Under the pieces are notes generated by a model that was not told where the DNA came from, made no database searches, and saw only the letters and a list, made by a program, of their open reading frames with translations. Below are positions 28,363 to 36,117 of a DNA stretch of 64,000 nt, piece after piece (within the stretch, counting starts at the first letter, position 1; every line of letters begins with the position of its first letter). The DNA lies in NCBI RefSeq assembly GCF_003731765.1, contig NZ_MOAL01000004.1, positions 186,001 to 250,000 on the forward strand. Reading direction: 5' to 3'. The translations under genes and the position numbers were made by a program. This stretch comes from Pseudomonas chlororaphis. GTDB lineage: Bacteria > Pseudomonadota > Gammaproteobacteria > Pseudomonadales > Pseudomonadaceae.

Positions 28363-28378
28363 TCAAACGGCCGTTTGA
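28363..28378. promoter_or_regulatory. PsrA-type operator palindrome
   Basis: TCAAACGGCCGTTTGA is a perfect 16-bp palindrome. Its core CAAAC-N4-GTTTG matches the published PsrA motif (G/C)AAAC(N2-4)GTTT(G/C) exactly. It lies 76 bases before the SDR start and 143 before the divergent reductase start. Outer AGCACT/AGTGCT arms extend the symmetry. Confidence 0.65.
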
Positions 28379-28454
28379 TAGTGCTGCCGCCGCGTCCGCG
28401 CCTGTGGCTAGATGGCCCGGCATGATTTGAAGCATCTCATCGAGGAGTTGAGCA

Positions 28455-29216
28455 ATGAGCATGACGTTTTCTGGCGAGGTTGCCCTGGTGACCGGGGCTG
28501 CCAACGGCATCGGCCGGGCCACGGCCCTGGCGTTTGCCGCCGAAGGCTTGAAAGTGGTGGTGGCGGACCTGGATGTCGCCGGCGGCGAGGGCACGGTGGA
28601 GTTGATTCGTGGCGCCGGGGGCGACGCCGTGTTCGTGAGCTGCAACGTGACCCTAGAGAGCGAGGTGCAGAACCTGATGGCGCAGACCCTCAGCGCCTAC
28701 GGTCGGCTCGACTATGCCTTCAACAACGCCGGCATTGAGATCGAAAAAGGCAAGTTGGCCGACGGCACGCTGGATGAGTTCGACGCAATCATGGCGGTCA
28801 ACGTCAAGGGCGTCTGGCTGTGCATGAAGCACCAGTTGCCGCTGTTGCTGGCCCAGGGCGCGGGCGCCATCGTCAACACCGCCTCGGTGGCGGGTTTGGG
28901 GGCGGCGCCGAAGATGAGTATTTATGCGGCCTCCAAGCATGCGGTGATCGGCTTGACCAAGTCGGCGGCCATCGAATATGCGAAGAAGAACATCCGCGTG
29001 AATGCGGTGTGCCCGGCGGTGATCGATACCGATATGTTCCGCCGTGCCCATGAGGCTGATCCGCGCAAAGCGGACTTTGCGGCCGCCATGCACCCGGTGG
29101 GGCGCATCGGTCGCGTCGAGGAAATCGCAGCGGCGGTGCTCTACCTGTGCAGTGACGGTGCGGCCTTTACCACCGGGCATGCGCTGGCGGTGGACGGCGG
29201 GGCCACGGCGATCTGA
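28455..29216 (+). CDS. Short-chain dehydrogenase/reductase
   Basis: A 253-residue classical SDR with NAD(P)-binding TGAANGIGRA, the NNAG motif in AFNNAGIE, catalytic Ser in NTASVAGLG and YAASKHAVIGLTK (Tyr/Lys). An Asp after the second strand (VVADLDVAGG) suggests NAD(H) preference. GAGGAG at 28440-28445 supports ATG 28455. A PsrA-type box upstream hints at control by fatty-acid status, so a lipid-related substrate is possible, but the sequence does not define it. A hairpin terminator follows. Confidence 0.92.
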   Translation: MSMTFSGEVALVTGAANGIGRATALAFAAEGLKVVVADLDVAGGEGTVELIRGAGGDAVFVSCNVTLESEVQNLMAQTLSAYGRLDYAFNNAGIEIEKGKLADGTLDEFDAIMAVNVKGVWLCMKHQLPLLLAQGAGAIVNTASVAGLGAAPKMSIYAASKHAVIGLTKSAAIEYAKKNIRVNAVCPAVIDTDMFRRAHEADPRKADFAAAMHPVGRIGRVEEIAAAVLYLCSDGAAFTTGHALAVDGGATAI

Positions 29217-29235
29217 AGACGGCCTAACCTCTTGA

Positions 29236-29267
29236 GTGCCCGGTGCCAGCCGGGCACCGAATTTTAT
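29236..29267 (+). terminator. Terminator after the SDR gene
   Basis: GTGCCCGG (29236-29243) pairs with CCGGGCAC (29250-29257) around a six-base loop, followed by CGAATTTTAT. Confidence 0.7.
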
Positions 29268-29421
29268 CGAATCGACCTCGACCGTCCTGAAAGCGACCAG
29301 GGCGTAGCTTTTTGCCATTATTCCGACGCCAGAGACTTGTGCTCTGGCACGCGGCGTTGCGACTCTTCAGGACTAGAAAATGGCTGGGTTGCCATTGGAG
29401 ACTGGAAGGGGACTGCGCGCC

Positions 29422-31386
29422 ATGAATTCGCCCACGAACGGACGTTTTGCCAACCTCGGCATGGCCAAGAAGCTGGCCATCGGTTTTGCCCTGGTCCTGC
29501 TGCTGACGGCGCTGGTGGCGGCCATTGGTGTCTGGTCGTTGCAAACCATCAGTCAGCGTTTCGATGGCCTCAAGCAGATGTCAGCACTGAACAGCGGCGT
29601 GCTCAAACTGCGCTTGCTGGAGCAGGAGTACGCCCTGCACAGCGATGCCAAGACCGTGGATGCCTTGCATGCAAGTGTGGATGGGTTGTTGGCCCAGGCG
29701 GTGGAGCTCAAGCAGCAGTCAGCGGCGAACGAGCCGGCCATGGTGGATGTGGAGCAGGCCTTGGCGGCGTATCGCAAGGCGTTCGATGAGTTCGTCGACC
29801 TGACCCAGGCCAAGGACCTGGCGCTGGAGATGGCCAGTTGGTCGGTGTCCAGCGTGGCCAATAACCTGGATGTGCTGCAGGCGGGGTTGGCTGACGACGG
29901 CACTTACACCCTCAAGGAGTCCCAGGGTAAAGAGGGGGCGGAGTTTATCGAGCAGGCCAACCAGGTCAGCCAGGTGTCGCGCTTGATGCTCCAGGCCATG
30001 AACGAAGCGCGGGTGCGCCTCGACCAAAGCCGCAAGGGCGATGAAGAGGCCGAGCAAGGCAAGATCGAACAGGCCGATCAGGCCCTGGCCCAGGTCGAGC
30101 AATTGAAAACAGCGGTCAAGGACGCCGGCTATCAGACGGTGCTCAATGAGGTGTCTGGCCACATCGCCGGGTTTGGCGAGAAGCTGGGTGAATACACCGG
30201 CCTGTTGGCTCAGGAAAAGCAGGTTTATCAACAACTGCGCGAGCGTGCCGCCCAGGTGATGGACCGTGTGGACCAGGCCTATGGTGCGCAAGATCAGTCG
30301 ATGCAAGCCGAGCTGAAAAAGAACGCCTTGTTGATCATCGGTTCATCGGCACTGGCCTTGTTGGTGGGGGTGTTGGCGGCCTGGTTGATCACGCGCCTGA
30401 TTGTCGGGCCGCTGCGCAGTGTGATGCGGGTCGCCCAGCAGATCGCTGCCGGTGACCTGAGCGCCACCATCGAGGTCACCCGTCGCGATGAAATCGGCCA
30501 ATTGATGTTGGCAATGCAGCAAATGGGCAGTGGCTTGAGCGGTATTGTCAGCGGCTTGCAGGCCGGCATTGAACAGTTGGCCAGCTCGGCCCAGTCGCTG
30601 TCGGCGGTGACCGAGCAGACCAACCTGGAGGTCAGCAGCCAGAAGGAAGAAACCGAGCAAGTGGCCACGGCGATGAATCAGATGACCGCCACGGTGCACG
30701 ATGTGGCGCGCAACGCTGAACAAGCCGCGTCGGCGGCGCAAACCGCCGATGGCAAGGTCGAAAGCGGCCAGCAGGTGGTGCGTCAGAGTATGCAACGCAT
30801 CGAGCAGTTGGCCGATTCGGCGGGACAGGCCAGCCACAGCATCGAAAGCCTGAGCGCGGAAATCCAGAACATCGGCACGGTGTTGAGCGTGATCAAGAGC
30901 GTCGCCGAGCAAACCAACCTGCTGGCGCTCAACGCGGCAATCGAGGCGGCTCGGGCCGGGGAGCAGGGGCGAGGGTTCGCGGTGGTGGCCGATGAGGTCC
31001 GGGCCCTGGCCAAGCGGACCCAGCAATCCACCGAAGAAATCGAGCGGCTGGTGAAGGCCCTGCACACGGCGGCGGATGTTTCGGTGCGACAGATCCGCAG
31101 CAGTGGCGATCTGGTCAAACTGGCCGTCAGCGATGCCCTGCAGACCGAAAGCGCCTTGGGCAGCATTGCTGCGGCAGTGTCATTGATTCAGCAGATGAAC
31201 CAGCAGATTGCTGCCGCTGCCGAGCAGCAGAGTTCGGTGGCCGAGGAGATCAACCGCAGCGTCACCAGCATTCGCGCCAGCGCCGATCAGTCCTCGGTGG
31301 CCATGCAGGGCAATGCGGCGTCGAGCATCGAGCTGGCGCAGTTGGGCGTGGAGTTGAAGGGGATGGTCGGGCATTTCCGCCTGTAG
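29422..31386 (+). CDS. Methyl-accepting chemotaxis protein with large helical sensor
   Basis: A 654-residue chemoreceptor. TM1 is about residues 18-38, the periplasmic sensor about 39-301 is all-helical and about 260 residues long, and TM2 is about 302-324. HAMP and the signalling domain follow, with the tip [20 protein letters not shown] and [18 protein letters not shown]. The sensor size and helix pattern fit the helical bimodular (HBM) group that includes McpS of P. putida, which senses TCA intermediates; ligand not deduced. Start at 29422 (MNSPTNGRF); an ATG 14 codons earlier (29380) has AGGA in good position and cannot be excluded. No CheR pentapeptide. Confidence 0.94.
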   Translation: MNSPTNGRFANLGMAKKLAIGFALVLLLTALVAAIGVWSLQTISQRFDGLKQMSALNSGVLKLRLLEQEYALHSDAKTVDALHASVDGLLAQAVELKQQSAANEPAMVDVEQALAAYRKAFDEFVDLTQAKDLALEMASWSVSSVANNLDVLQAGLADDGTYTLKESQGKEGAEFIEQANQVSQVSRLMLQAMNEARVRLDQSRKGDEEAEQGKIEQADQALAQVEQLKTAVKDAGYQTVLNEVSGHIAGFGEKLGEYTGLLAQEKQVYQQLRERAAQVMDRVDQAYGAQDQSMQAELKKNALLIIGSSALALLVGVLAAWLITRLIVGPLRSVMRVAQQIAAGDLSATIEVTRRDEIGQLMLAMQQMGSGLSGIVSGLQAGIEQLASSAQSLSAVTEQTNLEVSSQKEETEQVATAMNQMTATVHDVARNAEQAASAAQTADGKVESGQQVVRQSMQRIEQLADSAGQASHSIESLSAEIQNIGTVLSVIKSVAEQTNLLALNAAIEAARAGEQGRGFAVVADEVRALAKRTQQSTEEIERLVKALHTAADVSVRQIRSSGDLVKLAVSDALQTESALGSIAAAVSLIQQMNQQIAAAAEQQSSVAEEINRSVTSIRASADQSSVAMQGNAASSIELAQLGVELKGMVGHFRL

Positions 31387-31426
31387 CGGCGGAGGGGGCA
31401 GGGCGGTGAGTCGTGTCGTGCAGGGT

Positions 31427-31460
31427 GGGCTGCATCCGTGCTGGATGCAGCCCCTTGTGT
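31427..31460. terminator. Hairpin between chemoreceptor and coiled-coil protein genes
   Basis: GGGCTGCATCC (31427-31437) pairs perfectly with GGATGCAGCCC (31443-31453), loop GTGCT, followed by CTTGTGTTC. The two flanking genes converge on it. Confidence 0.75.
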
Positions 31461-31464
31461 TCGA

Positions 31465-32235
31465 TCAGTCGTAAATGACTTTCTTTTTCCAGTCGGCGTC
31501 GGCGTCGGCGACTTTCAGGCCTTCGGTCAATTGGTTGACCTCGCCTTCCACAGGCTTGGTGCTGTTGAGCACCATCTCGTTGGAGCGCACCAAGAGTTTC
31601 TCCAGGTATTCCAGCTGCTCTTTATAGACGGCCGGCTCCGGCTGCTTGCGCAGGTATTGAACCGCCCGCTCGAAGGCCAGGCGCGCCTGGCCGGGTTGGT
31701 TCTGCTGCAGGGAATGCTGGCCCAGGTTGTTGAAGAATTCGATGTGCAGCAGCACCAGGATGTGGCGAATTTCCTTGATCCAGTACTTGGCTTCGTTGGT
31801 CGGCAGGAAACCGTCGTGGGCCGCCCGCGTCACTTGGCCGTGCAGGGCTTCCAGCAGGAAACGCACGTCCTTGGCCTTGGCTTCGGTCTGGATGGGGTTG
31901 GGCGGGTTGTTCACCGGAATGGATTCGCCTTGGGCGACCAGAGCGTTGAGCTCGGTGATCCGCGCCTTGAGACCGGCGTTGGTCTTTTCCAGGTTCAGCA
32001 GGCGTTGATTGACGTTGAGTTCCAGACGGGTCAACAGCAGCTTGAGTTTCGGCGACATCAACTGGCCGGGGAAGGTCTCGGTGATCTCACCACAACGGCG
32101 CAGGCGATCCTGGAGTTCGACCTTGGTGCGGGCTTTTTCCAGTTTGTTGTTTTCCACCACATGGTTCATGTAGCCAATGGCGATCAGTATTGCGATCCCG
32201 GCTATTACCAGCAGGGTGATCATGAGTGGTGTCAC
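31465..32235 (-). CDS. Membrane-anchored coiled-coil protein, function unknown
   Basis: About 256 residues: an N-terminal membrane anchor (about residues 5-24), then predicted coiled coil to about residue 105 (ENNKLEKARTKVELQDRLRR; NLEKTNAGLKARITELNALV). A helical TPR-like part follows with LAFERAVQYLRKQPEPAVYK. The start is GTG at 32235 (GAGG upstream) or ATG at 32223. I recall relatives in Pseudomonas annotated loosely as DNA repair proteins, with no support visible here. The C-terminal half may mediate protein contacts. Confidence 0.75.
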   Translation of the reverse strand: MTPLMITLLVIAGIAILIAIGYMNHVVENNKLEKARTKVELQDRLRRCGEITETFPGQLMSPKLKLLLTRLELNVNQRLLNLEKTNAGLKARITELNALVAQGESIPVNNPPNPIQTEAKAKDVRFLLEALHGQVTRAAHDGFLPTNEAKYWIKEIRHILVLLHIEFFNNLGQHSLQQNQPGQARLAFERAVQYLRKQPEPAVYKEQLEYLEKLLVRSNEMVLNSTKPVEGEVNQLTEGLKVADADADWKKKVIYD

Positions 32236-32536
32236 CGTTAAAACCTCGATATGGGATTCGCGTGCGAGTGTAGTGGCTTAGCGTATAGGCGCATAGGGCC
32301 GTTCGACGAGCCGGCCGGAGCGGCGGTGCTTCTATCTATGGCGATGTCGGTGCTTCTCTCTATATAGCTCTATAGCAGCGCTGTGGATGGATGCACATTG
32401 CCACTATCTGCGGCTGCGGACTATAGCGTCTTGTCGGTGGTCAGAATACAGGCGTCAAAGCCCAGGCTCCATAAATCTCGGAACCGGGTGCAAAGCACGG
32501 CGAAGTCATTGATTTAAATAAATTTATATCAGGGGG
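32236..32536. other. Intergenic region upstream of the tRNA cluster
   Basis: About 390 non-coding bases separate the coiled-coil gene start from the first tRNA. It holds an imperfect direct repeat (32324-32363) and AT-rich sequence near 32511-32530 just before the tRNA promoter, which could serve as an UP element. No ORF with Pseudomonas codon bias is present. Confidence 0.5.
32324..32363. repeat. Short direct repeat upstream of tRNA cluster
   Basis: CGGTGCTTCTATCTAT (32324-32339) recurs as CGGTGCTTCTCTCTAT (32348-32363), 15 of 16 identical, at a 24-base period. Confidence 0.6.
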
Positions 32537-32565
32537 TTGACGACCCCTCAAACCATCCATAGAAT
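32537..32565 (+). promoter_or_regulatory. Sigma-70 promoter of the tRNA cluster
   Basis: TTGACG at 32537-32542, a 17-base spacer and TAGAAT at 32560-32565, followed by GCGCGCC. The GC-rich discriminator is typical of stringently controlled stable-RNA promoters. The first tRNA begins about 55 bases downstream of the probable start point. Confidence 0.8.
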
Positions 32566-32627
32566 GCGCGCCACTTACAGCGTAAAGCACACAGCGAAAC
32601 GCGGTAGGGAGTGAATGTTGTACGTGT

Positions 32628-32703
32628 GTCCCCTTCGTCTAGTGGCCTAGGACACCGCCCTTTCACGGCGGTAACAGGGGTTCGAGTCCCCTAGGGGACG
32701 CCA
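32628..32703 (+). tRNA. tRNA-Glu (TTC)
   Basis: 76 nt including encoded CCA. The acceptor GTCCCCT pairs with AGGGGAC; the anticodon loop CCCTTTCACGG gives TTC; the T-arm is GGGGTTCGAGTCCCC. It is identical in sequence to the copy at 32889. Confidence 0.97.
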
Positions 32704-32707
32704 ATAT

Positions 32708-32783
<76 letters not shown>

Positions 32784-32888
32784 ATTTTTAAGCAGTGTTG
32801 CTCTAGGGCGGCACTGAGTGAAACCAGGACCTAGTCTTCGGACGAGGCCTCTGGGCACTGAAATACACACCATGTGTTTCAGTAGCGT

Positions 32889-32964
32889 GTCCCCTTCGTC
32901 TAGTGGCCTAGGACACCGCCCTTTCACGGCGGTAACAGGGGTTCGAGTCCCCTAGGGGACGCCA
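32889..32964 (+). tRNA. tRNA-Glu (TTC), second copy
   Basis: 76 nt, identical to 32628-32703. Separated from the first pair by a 105-base spacer holding a CTGAAA/TTTCAG stem that could be a processing signal. Confidence 0.97.
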
Positions 32965-32967
32965 TTT

Positions 32968-33043
<76 letters not shown>

Positions 33044-33050
33044 TTTTCAC

Positions 33051-33079
33051 AAAAACGCCGCTCATTGAGCGGCGTTTTT
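33051..33079 (+). terminator. Terminator of the tRNA cluster
   Basis: AAAAACGCCGCTC pairs perfectly with GAGCGGCGTTTTT around ATT, a 13-bp stem with a T-tract, eight bases after the last tRNA. Confidence 0.95.
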
Positions 33080-33106
33080 GTTTGTCTGCGATTTATACCG
33101 CCTTGC

Positions 33107-33142
33107 AAAAAAAGCCCGTCAGCTTTGCTGTACGGGCTTTTG
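33107..33142 (-). terminator. Terminator of the LysE-family gene
   Basis: AAAAAAAGCCCGT and ACGGGCTTTT form a stem read on either strand. It lies 16 bases beyond the LysE-type stop and faces the tRNA terminator. Confidence 0.85.
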
Positions 33143-33157
33143 CGTGTGTGGCGCGGG

Positions 33158-33793
33158 TTATATCGAGAGAATCAGGCGGCCAGCGAACAGTACCAGGATC
33201 AGCCCCATGCTTCGTTCAAACCAATGCCCCAGGTGCATAAACAGCGAGCGCACGCCGGGTTTGGAGAAAAACAGCGCCACGGCGATAAACCACAGGGCGT
33301 TCACCAGGCACATCCAGGCCCCGTAGAGTGCCTGGACTTTCAGCGGTGTCGAGGCGCTGATCACGGTGGTGAAGATGGCCAGGAAAAACAGAGTGGCCTT
33401 GGGATTGGTGGCGTTGGTCAAAAAGCCGGTCATAAAGGCTTTGCCGGCGGTCTGTTGCAACTCCAATTGTTCTAGGGCTTCTCCCGGCAGCGAGGCTTTG
33501 GGTTGGCTGCGCAGCAGGCTGACCCCCAGGTAAAGGATGTAGGCGCCGCCCAGTACTTTGGCTGCACTCAGTAGCCAGGGCGTGCTGTGCATCAGGGCGC
33601 CGACGCCCAGCAGCGTATAGAGCACGTGCACCGAGATCCCGGCGCCGATCCCGACGGCGGTGCAGATGCCGATCAGTCGACCAAAACGCACGCTTTGGCG
33701 GATGGTCACCGCGAAGTCGGGTCCTGGGGCAACCACCGCCAGAAAGTGGATGGTGGCCAGGGCGATAAATTCGCCCAGATAGGGGGAAGGCAT
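33158..33793 (-). CDS. LysE family amino-acid exporter
   Basis: A 211-residue inner-membrane protein with about six hydrophobic segments. LysE/RhtB hallmarks are the N-terminal ATIHFLAVVAPGPDFAVTIR, GICTAVGIGAGISVHVLY, AAKVLGGAYILYLGVSLL and GFLTNATNPKATLFFLA. The family exports amino acids such as threonine, homoserine or lysine; the substrate is not fixed by sequence. GGAG precedes ATG 33793. It lies 62 bases downstream of the AlaX gene on the same strand, so amino-acid handling may link them. Confidence 0.92.
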   Translation of the reverse strand: MPSPYLGEFIALATIHFLAVVAPGPDFAVTIRQSVRFGRLIGICTAVGIGAGISVHVLYTLLGVGALMHSTPWLLSAAKVLGGAYILYLGVSLLRSQPKASLPGEALEQLELQQTAGKAFMTGFLTNATNPKATLFFLAIFTTVISASTPLKVQALYGAWMCLVNALWFIAVALFFSKPGVRSLFMHLGHWFERSMGLILVLFAGRLILSI

Positions 33794-33855
33794 AAAGAAG
33801 CTCCGCGAGGCGCAGGGGACGATTGACGAGGTAAAAGGGGGCAGGGGAGCGGGTT

Positions 33856-34482
33856 TCAGTCCAGGTCGTAGAGCACGGCCAACACACCTTTTTTCTGGGT
33901 GATCGAGGTGATTCTCACCTGGCCCAGTTCCAGCAGGCTGCGCACGTGGGTGCCGCCACAGCCATAGGCGGGCAGGCTGCCAAAACCAATTTGACGCAGG
34001 CCGATGTCCAGGCTGATTTGCCGTTCCAGGTCTTCGGCGATCCACTGGTCGAGGCGTTGTTGCACCTGTTCTATGTCCACTGGCTGCGGATCGTCGCCCG
34101 GCTTGAATGACACCTTGCCCTCACCAGGCCAGTGATGCGCCTTGATCGGCGTCCAGCCCAGCGCTTGTACGCAATGGCCGATCAAGTGCCCGGCCGAATG
34201 CATGCGGCTGTTGAAGAGGCGCCGGGCTGCATCGACGTGCGCGGTCAGCAGCCCCGGTTCCACGGCCTGGCTGACGTAATGCAGGACGCGTTCGCCGTCT
34301 TGGAGTACCCGCAGCACCTGACTGTTGCCGATCCAGCCGGTGTCCCAGGGTTGGCCGCCGCCTTGGGGATGAAAGATCGTCGCCTGCAACTCCACGACGA
34401 ACTCATGCTCGTGGGGCGTGCAGTGCAGCACCTGTACCGGGTGTTGCAGAAGGTCGTGCTGGAAAAACAGGCGTTGCGTCAT
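33856..34482 (-). CDS. AlaX-type alanyl-tRNA editing protein
   Basis: A 208-residue freestanding homologue of the AlaRS editing domain, which hydrolyses mischarged Ser- or Gly-tRNA(Ala). The zinc site is complete: His95 and His99 in RMHSAGHLIGH, Cys175 and His179 in YGCGGTHV. The threonyl/alanyl second-domain fold is recognisable from FHPQGGGQPWDTG. It is divergent from the LysR regulator and upstream of the LysE exporter. Confidence 0.92.
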   Translation of the reverse strand: MTQRLFFQHDLLQHPVQVLHCTPHEHEFVVELQATIFHPQGGGQPWDTGWIGNSQVLRVLQDGERVLHYVSQAVEPGLLTAHVDAARRLFNSRMHSAGHLIGHCVQALGWTPIKAHHWPGEGKVSFKPGDDPQPVDIEQVQQRLDQWIAEDLERQISLDIGLRQIGFGSLPAYGCGGTHVRSLLELGQVRITSITQKKGVLAVLYDLD

Positions 34483-34525
34483 GTTCCGGGTCCTGAGTGG
34501 AGGAGGTTTTTATTATGTGGCCAGG

Positions 34526-34544
34526 CGGATTGCGTGATAATCCG
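34526..34544. promoter_or_regulatory. Dyad between AlaX and LysR genes
   Basis: CGGATT-N7-AATCCG lies 26 bases before the LysR start, within the divergent region. The spacing is compatible with a LysR-type autoregulatory site. Confidence 0.4.
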
Positions 34545-34570
34545 TTCACATCTCAAAGGACTGTTGCGCC

Positions 34571-35536
34571 ATGAGCATAAATCTTCCCCTGCCGCTGCTC
34601 GGTGAAATGGCGATTTTCGTCAAGGTCGTGGAGACCGGCAGCTTCTCCGAGGCGGCCCGGCAAATGGGCACTTCGCCGTCGGCGGTCAGCCGCAGTATTT
34701 CCCGGCTGGAGAAGGCCCTGGCCATGAGGTTGCTGCAACGCACCACGCGCAAGTTGCGCTTGAGCGACGGCGGAGAGGAGGTGTTCAAGCGTTGCAGCGA
34801 AATGGTCAGCGCCGCCCGTTCGGTGATGGAGATCAGCGGGCAGTTCACCCAGGAGCCCGAAGGTATTGTGCGAGTCAGCGTGCCCAAGGCCGTGGGGCGT
34901 TTTGTCGTCCATCCCCATATGCCGGAGTTTTTGCGGCGCTACCCCAAGGTCGATGTGGAACTGCTGCATGAAGACCGCGATGTCGACCTGATCGACGATC
35001 ACGTGGACCTGGCTATTCGCATCACTGATCGCCCGCCGGTGGGGTTGATCGGGCGCCAGCTATTGCGCATCGACCACTTGCTGTGTGCCACGCCGCGCTA
35101 CTTGGAGGAGCGCGGAACGCCTGCCCATCCCCATGACTTGCTCGAACACAGTTGTATCTACCTGGGTGAAACCCCCAGCGATGCCCGCTGGAAATTCCGC
35201 CGGGGCAGCAAGTCGGTCACGGTCGGGGTGCGCGGGCGTTACGCGGCCAACCACACCGGCGTGCGCCTGGATGCGGTGTTGCAGCATTTGGGGATTGGCA
35301 GCTTGCCGTATTTCACCGCCCGGCATGCTCTGGAGCAGGGGTTGATCGTGCAGGTGTTGCCGGAGTGGACCTTTCTCGCCTCCTACCACGGGGGTGCCTG
35401 GTTGCTGCATTCGCCCACCCGCTATCTGCCGCCCAAGCTACGGGTGTTTATCGACTATCTGGTGGAGTGCCTGGCTCGGGAGCCGACCTTGGGGCGGCCG
35501 AGCCTCGGAACGGCGGCACTGGGCAGCGGGCAATAG
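34571..35536 (+). CDS. LysR-family transcriptional regulator
   Basis: A 321-residue regulator with N-terminal winged helix-turn-helix (FVKVVETGSFSEAARQMGTS, PSAVSRSISRLEKAL, LLQRTTRKLRLSDGG) and a periplasmic-binding-like effector domain from about residue 95 (VRVSVPKAVGR, VDLAIRITDRPP). It fits the CrgA/AaeR-like LysR subgroup. Divergent from AlaX-LysE, which it may regulate; the inducer is unknown. Confidence 0.93.
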   Translation: MSINLPLPLLGEMAIFVKVVETGSFSEAARQMGTSPSAVSRSISRLEKALAMRLLQRTTRKLRLSDGGEEVFKRCSEMVSAARSVMEISGQFTQEPEGIVRVSVPKAVGRFVVHPHMPEFLRRYPKVDVELLHEDRDVDLIDDHVDLAIRITDRPPVGLIGRQLLRIDHLLCATPRYLEERGTPAHPHDLLEHSCIYLGETPSDARWKFRRGSKSVTVGVRGRYAANHTGVRLDAVLQHLGIGSLPYFTARHALEQGLIVQVLPEWTFLASYHGGAWLLHSPTRYLPPKLRVFIDYLVECLAREPTLGRPSLGTAALGSGQ

Positions 35537-35570
35537 GCCGTTCTGGGAATCGCTTGCACCTGACACCATA

Positions 35571-35605
35571 AAAAAGGCCCGCCGGTCGAACCGTGCGGGC
35601 CTTTT
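35571..35605. terminator. Bidirectional terminator between LysR and PA2817-like genes
   Basis: AAAAAGGCCCGC and GCGGGCCTTTT form an 11-bp stem with T/A tracts on both sides, between converging genes. Confidence 0.9.
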
Positions 35606-35623
35606 GTATACCTGGCGCAGTAA

Positions 35624-36031
35624 TCAGTGCTTGCTGTCGTCGGCGGAAAGCGCCAGCAGCTGTTTTTCCTGGTTCCAGTCGAAGGGCTCGTCGTTCTGTT
35701 CGGCTTCAAAACGGCGTTCTTCGAGGGCCTGGTACAGGTCGATTTCTTCGTCGGGCATGTAGTGCAGGCAGTCACCGGCGAAGAACCACAGCAGGTCCCG
35801 TGGCACCAGGTGCGCCACTTGCGGGTAGCGTTGCATGACCTGGCACAGCAGGTCCTGGCCCAGATACTGGCTTTCAATCGGGTCGATGGGCAGCGAAGCG
35901 CGCAGTTCGTCGAAGCGCTCCAGGAACAGGGCATGGCTTTCTTCGGGAACCTGTTCGGCTTCACCTACCGCGACCAGGATGCTGCGCAGGTGGTCCAGCA
36001 GGACCAGATGATCGGCGACGACGTTGGACAT
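35624..36031 (-). CDS. PA2817-family protein, function unknown
   Basis: A 135-residue acidic, helical protein: SNVVADHLVLLDHLRSIL, ESHALFLERFDELRASLPID, YPQVAHLVPRDLLWFFAGDCLHYM, DEEIDLYQALEERRF. I recognise it as the PA2817 family, which is conserved in Pseudomonas beside fadE but has no assigned role. Start at ATG 36031 (MSNVV) with GAGG upstream. It lies 86 bases downstream of fadE on the same strand. Confidence 0.82.
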   Translation of the reverse strand: MSNVVADHLVLLDHLRSILVAVGEAEQVPEESHALFLERFDELRASLPIDPIESQYLGQDLLCQVMQRYPQVAHLVPRDLLWFFAGDCLHYMPDEEIDLYQALEERRFEAEQNDEPFDWNQEKQLLALSADDSKH

Positions 36032-36117
36032 GACAGGGGGCCTCAAGAGCAAAACGGGCGCGGGAGTATATAGCTCCCGCGCCCGGTTTCATAATCGCCC
36101 CGCTGTGGGGCCAGGGT

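Noticed and set aside
29280..29421. FliA promoter for the second chemoreceptor
   Set aside because: No convincing GCCGATAA-like -10 with a -35 at the right distance; only a CTCTGGC hairpin is seen.
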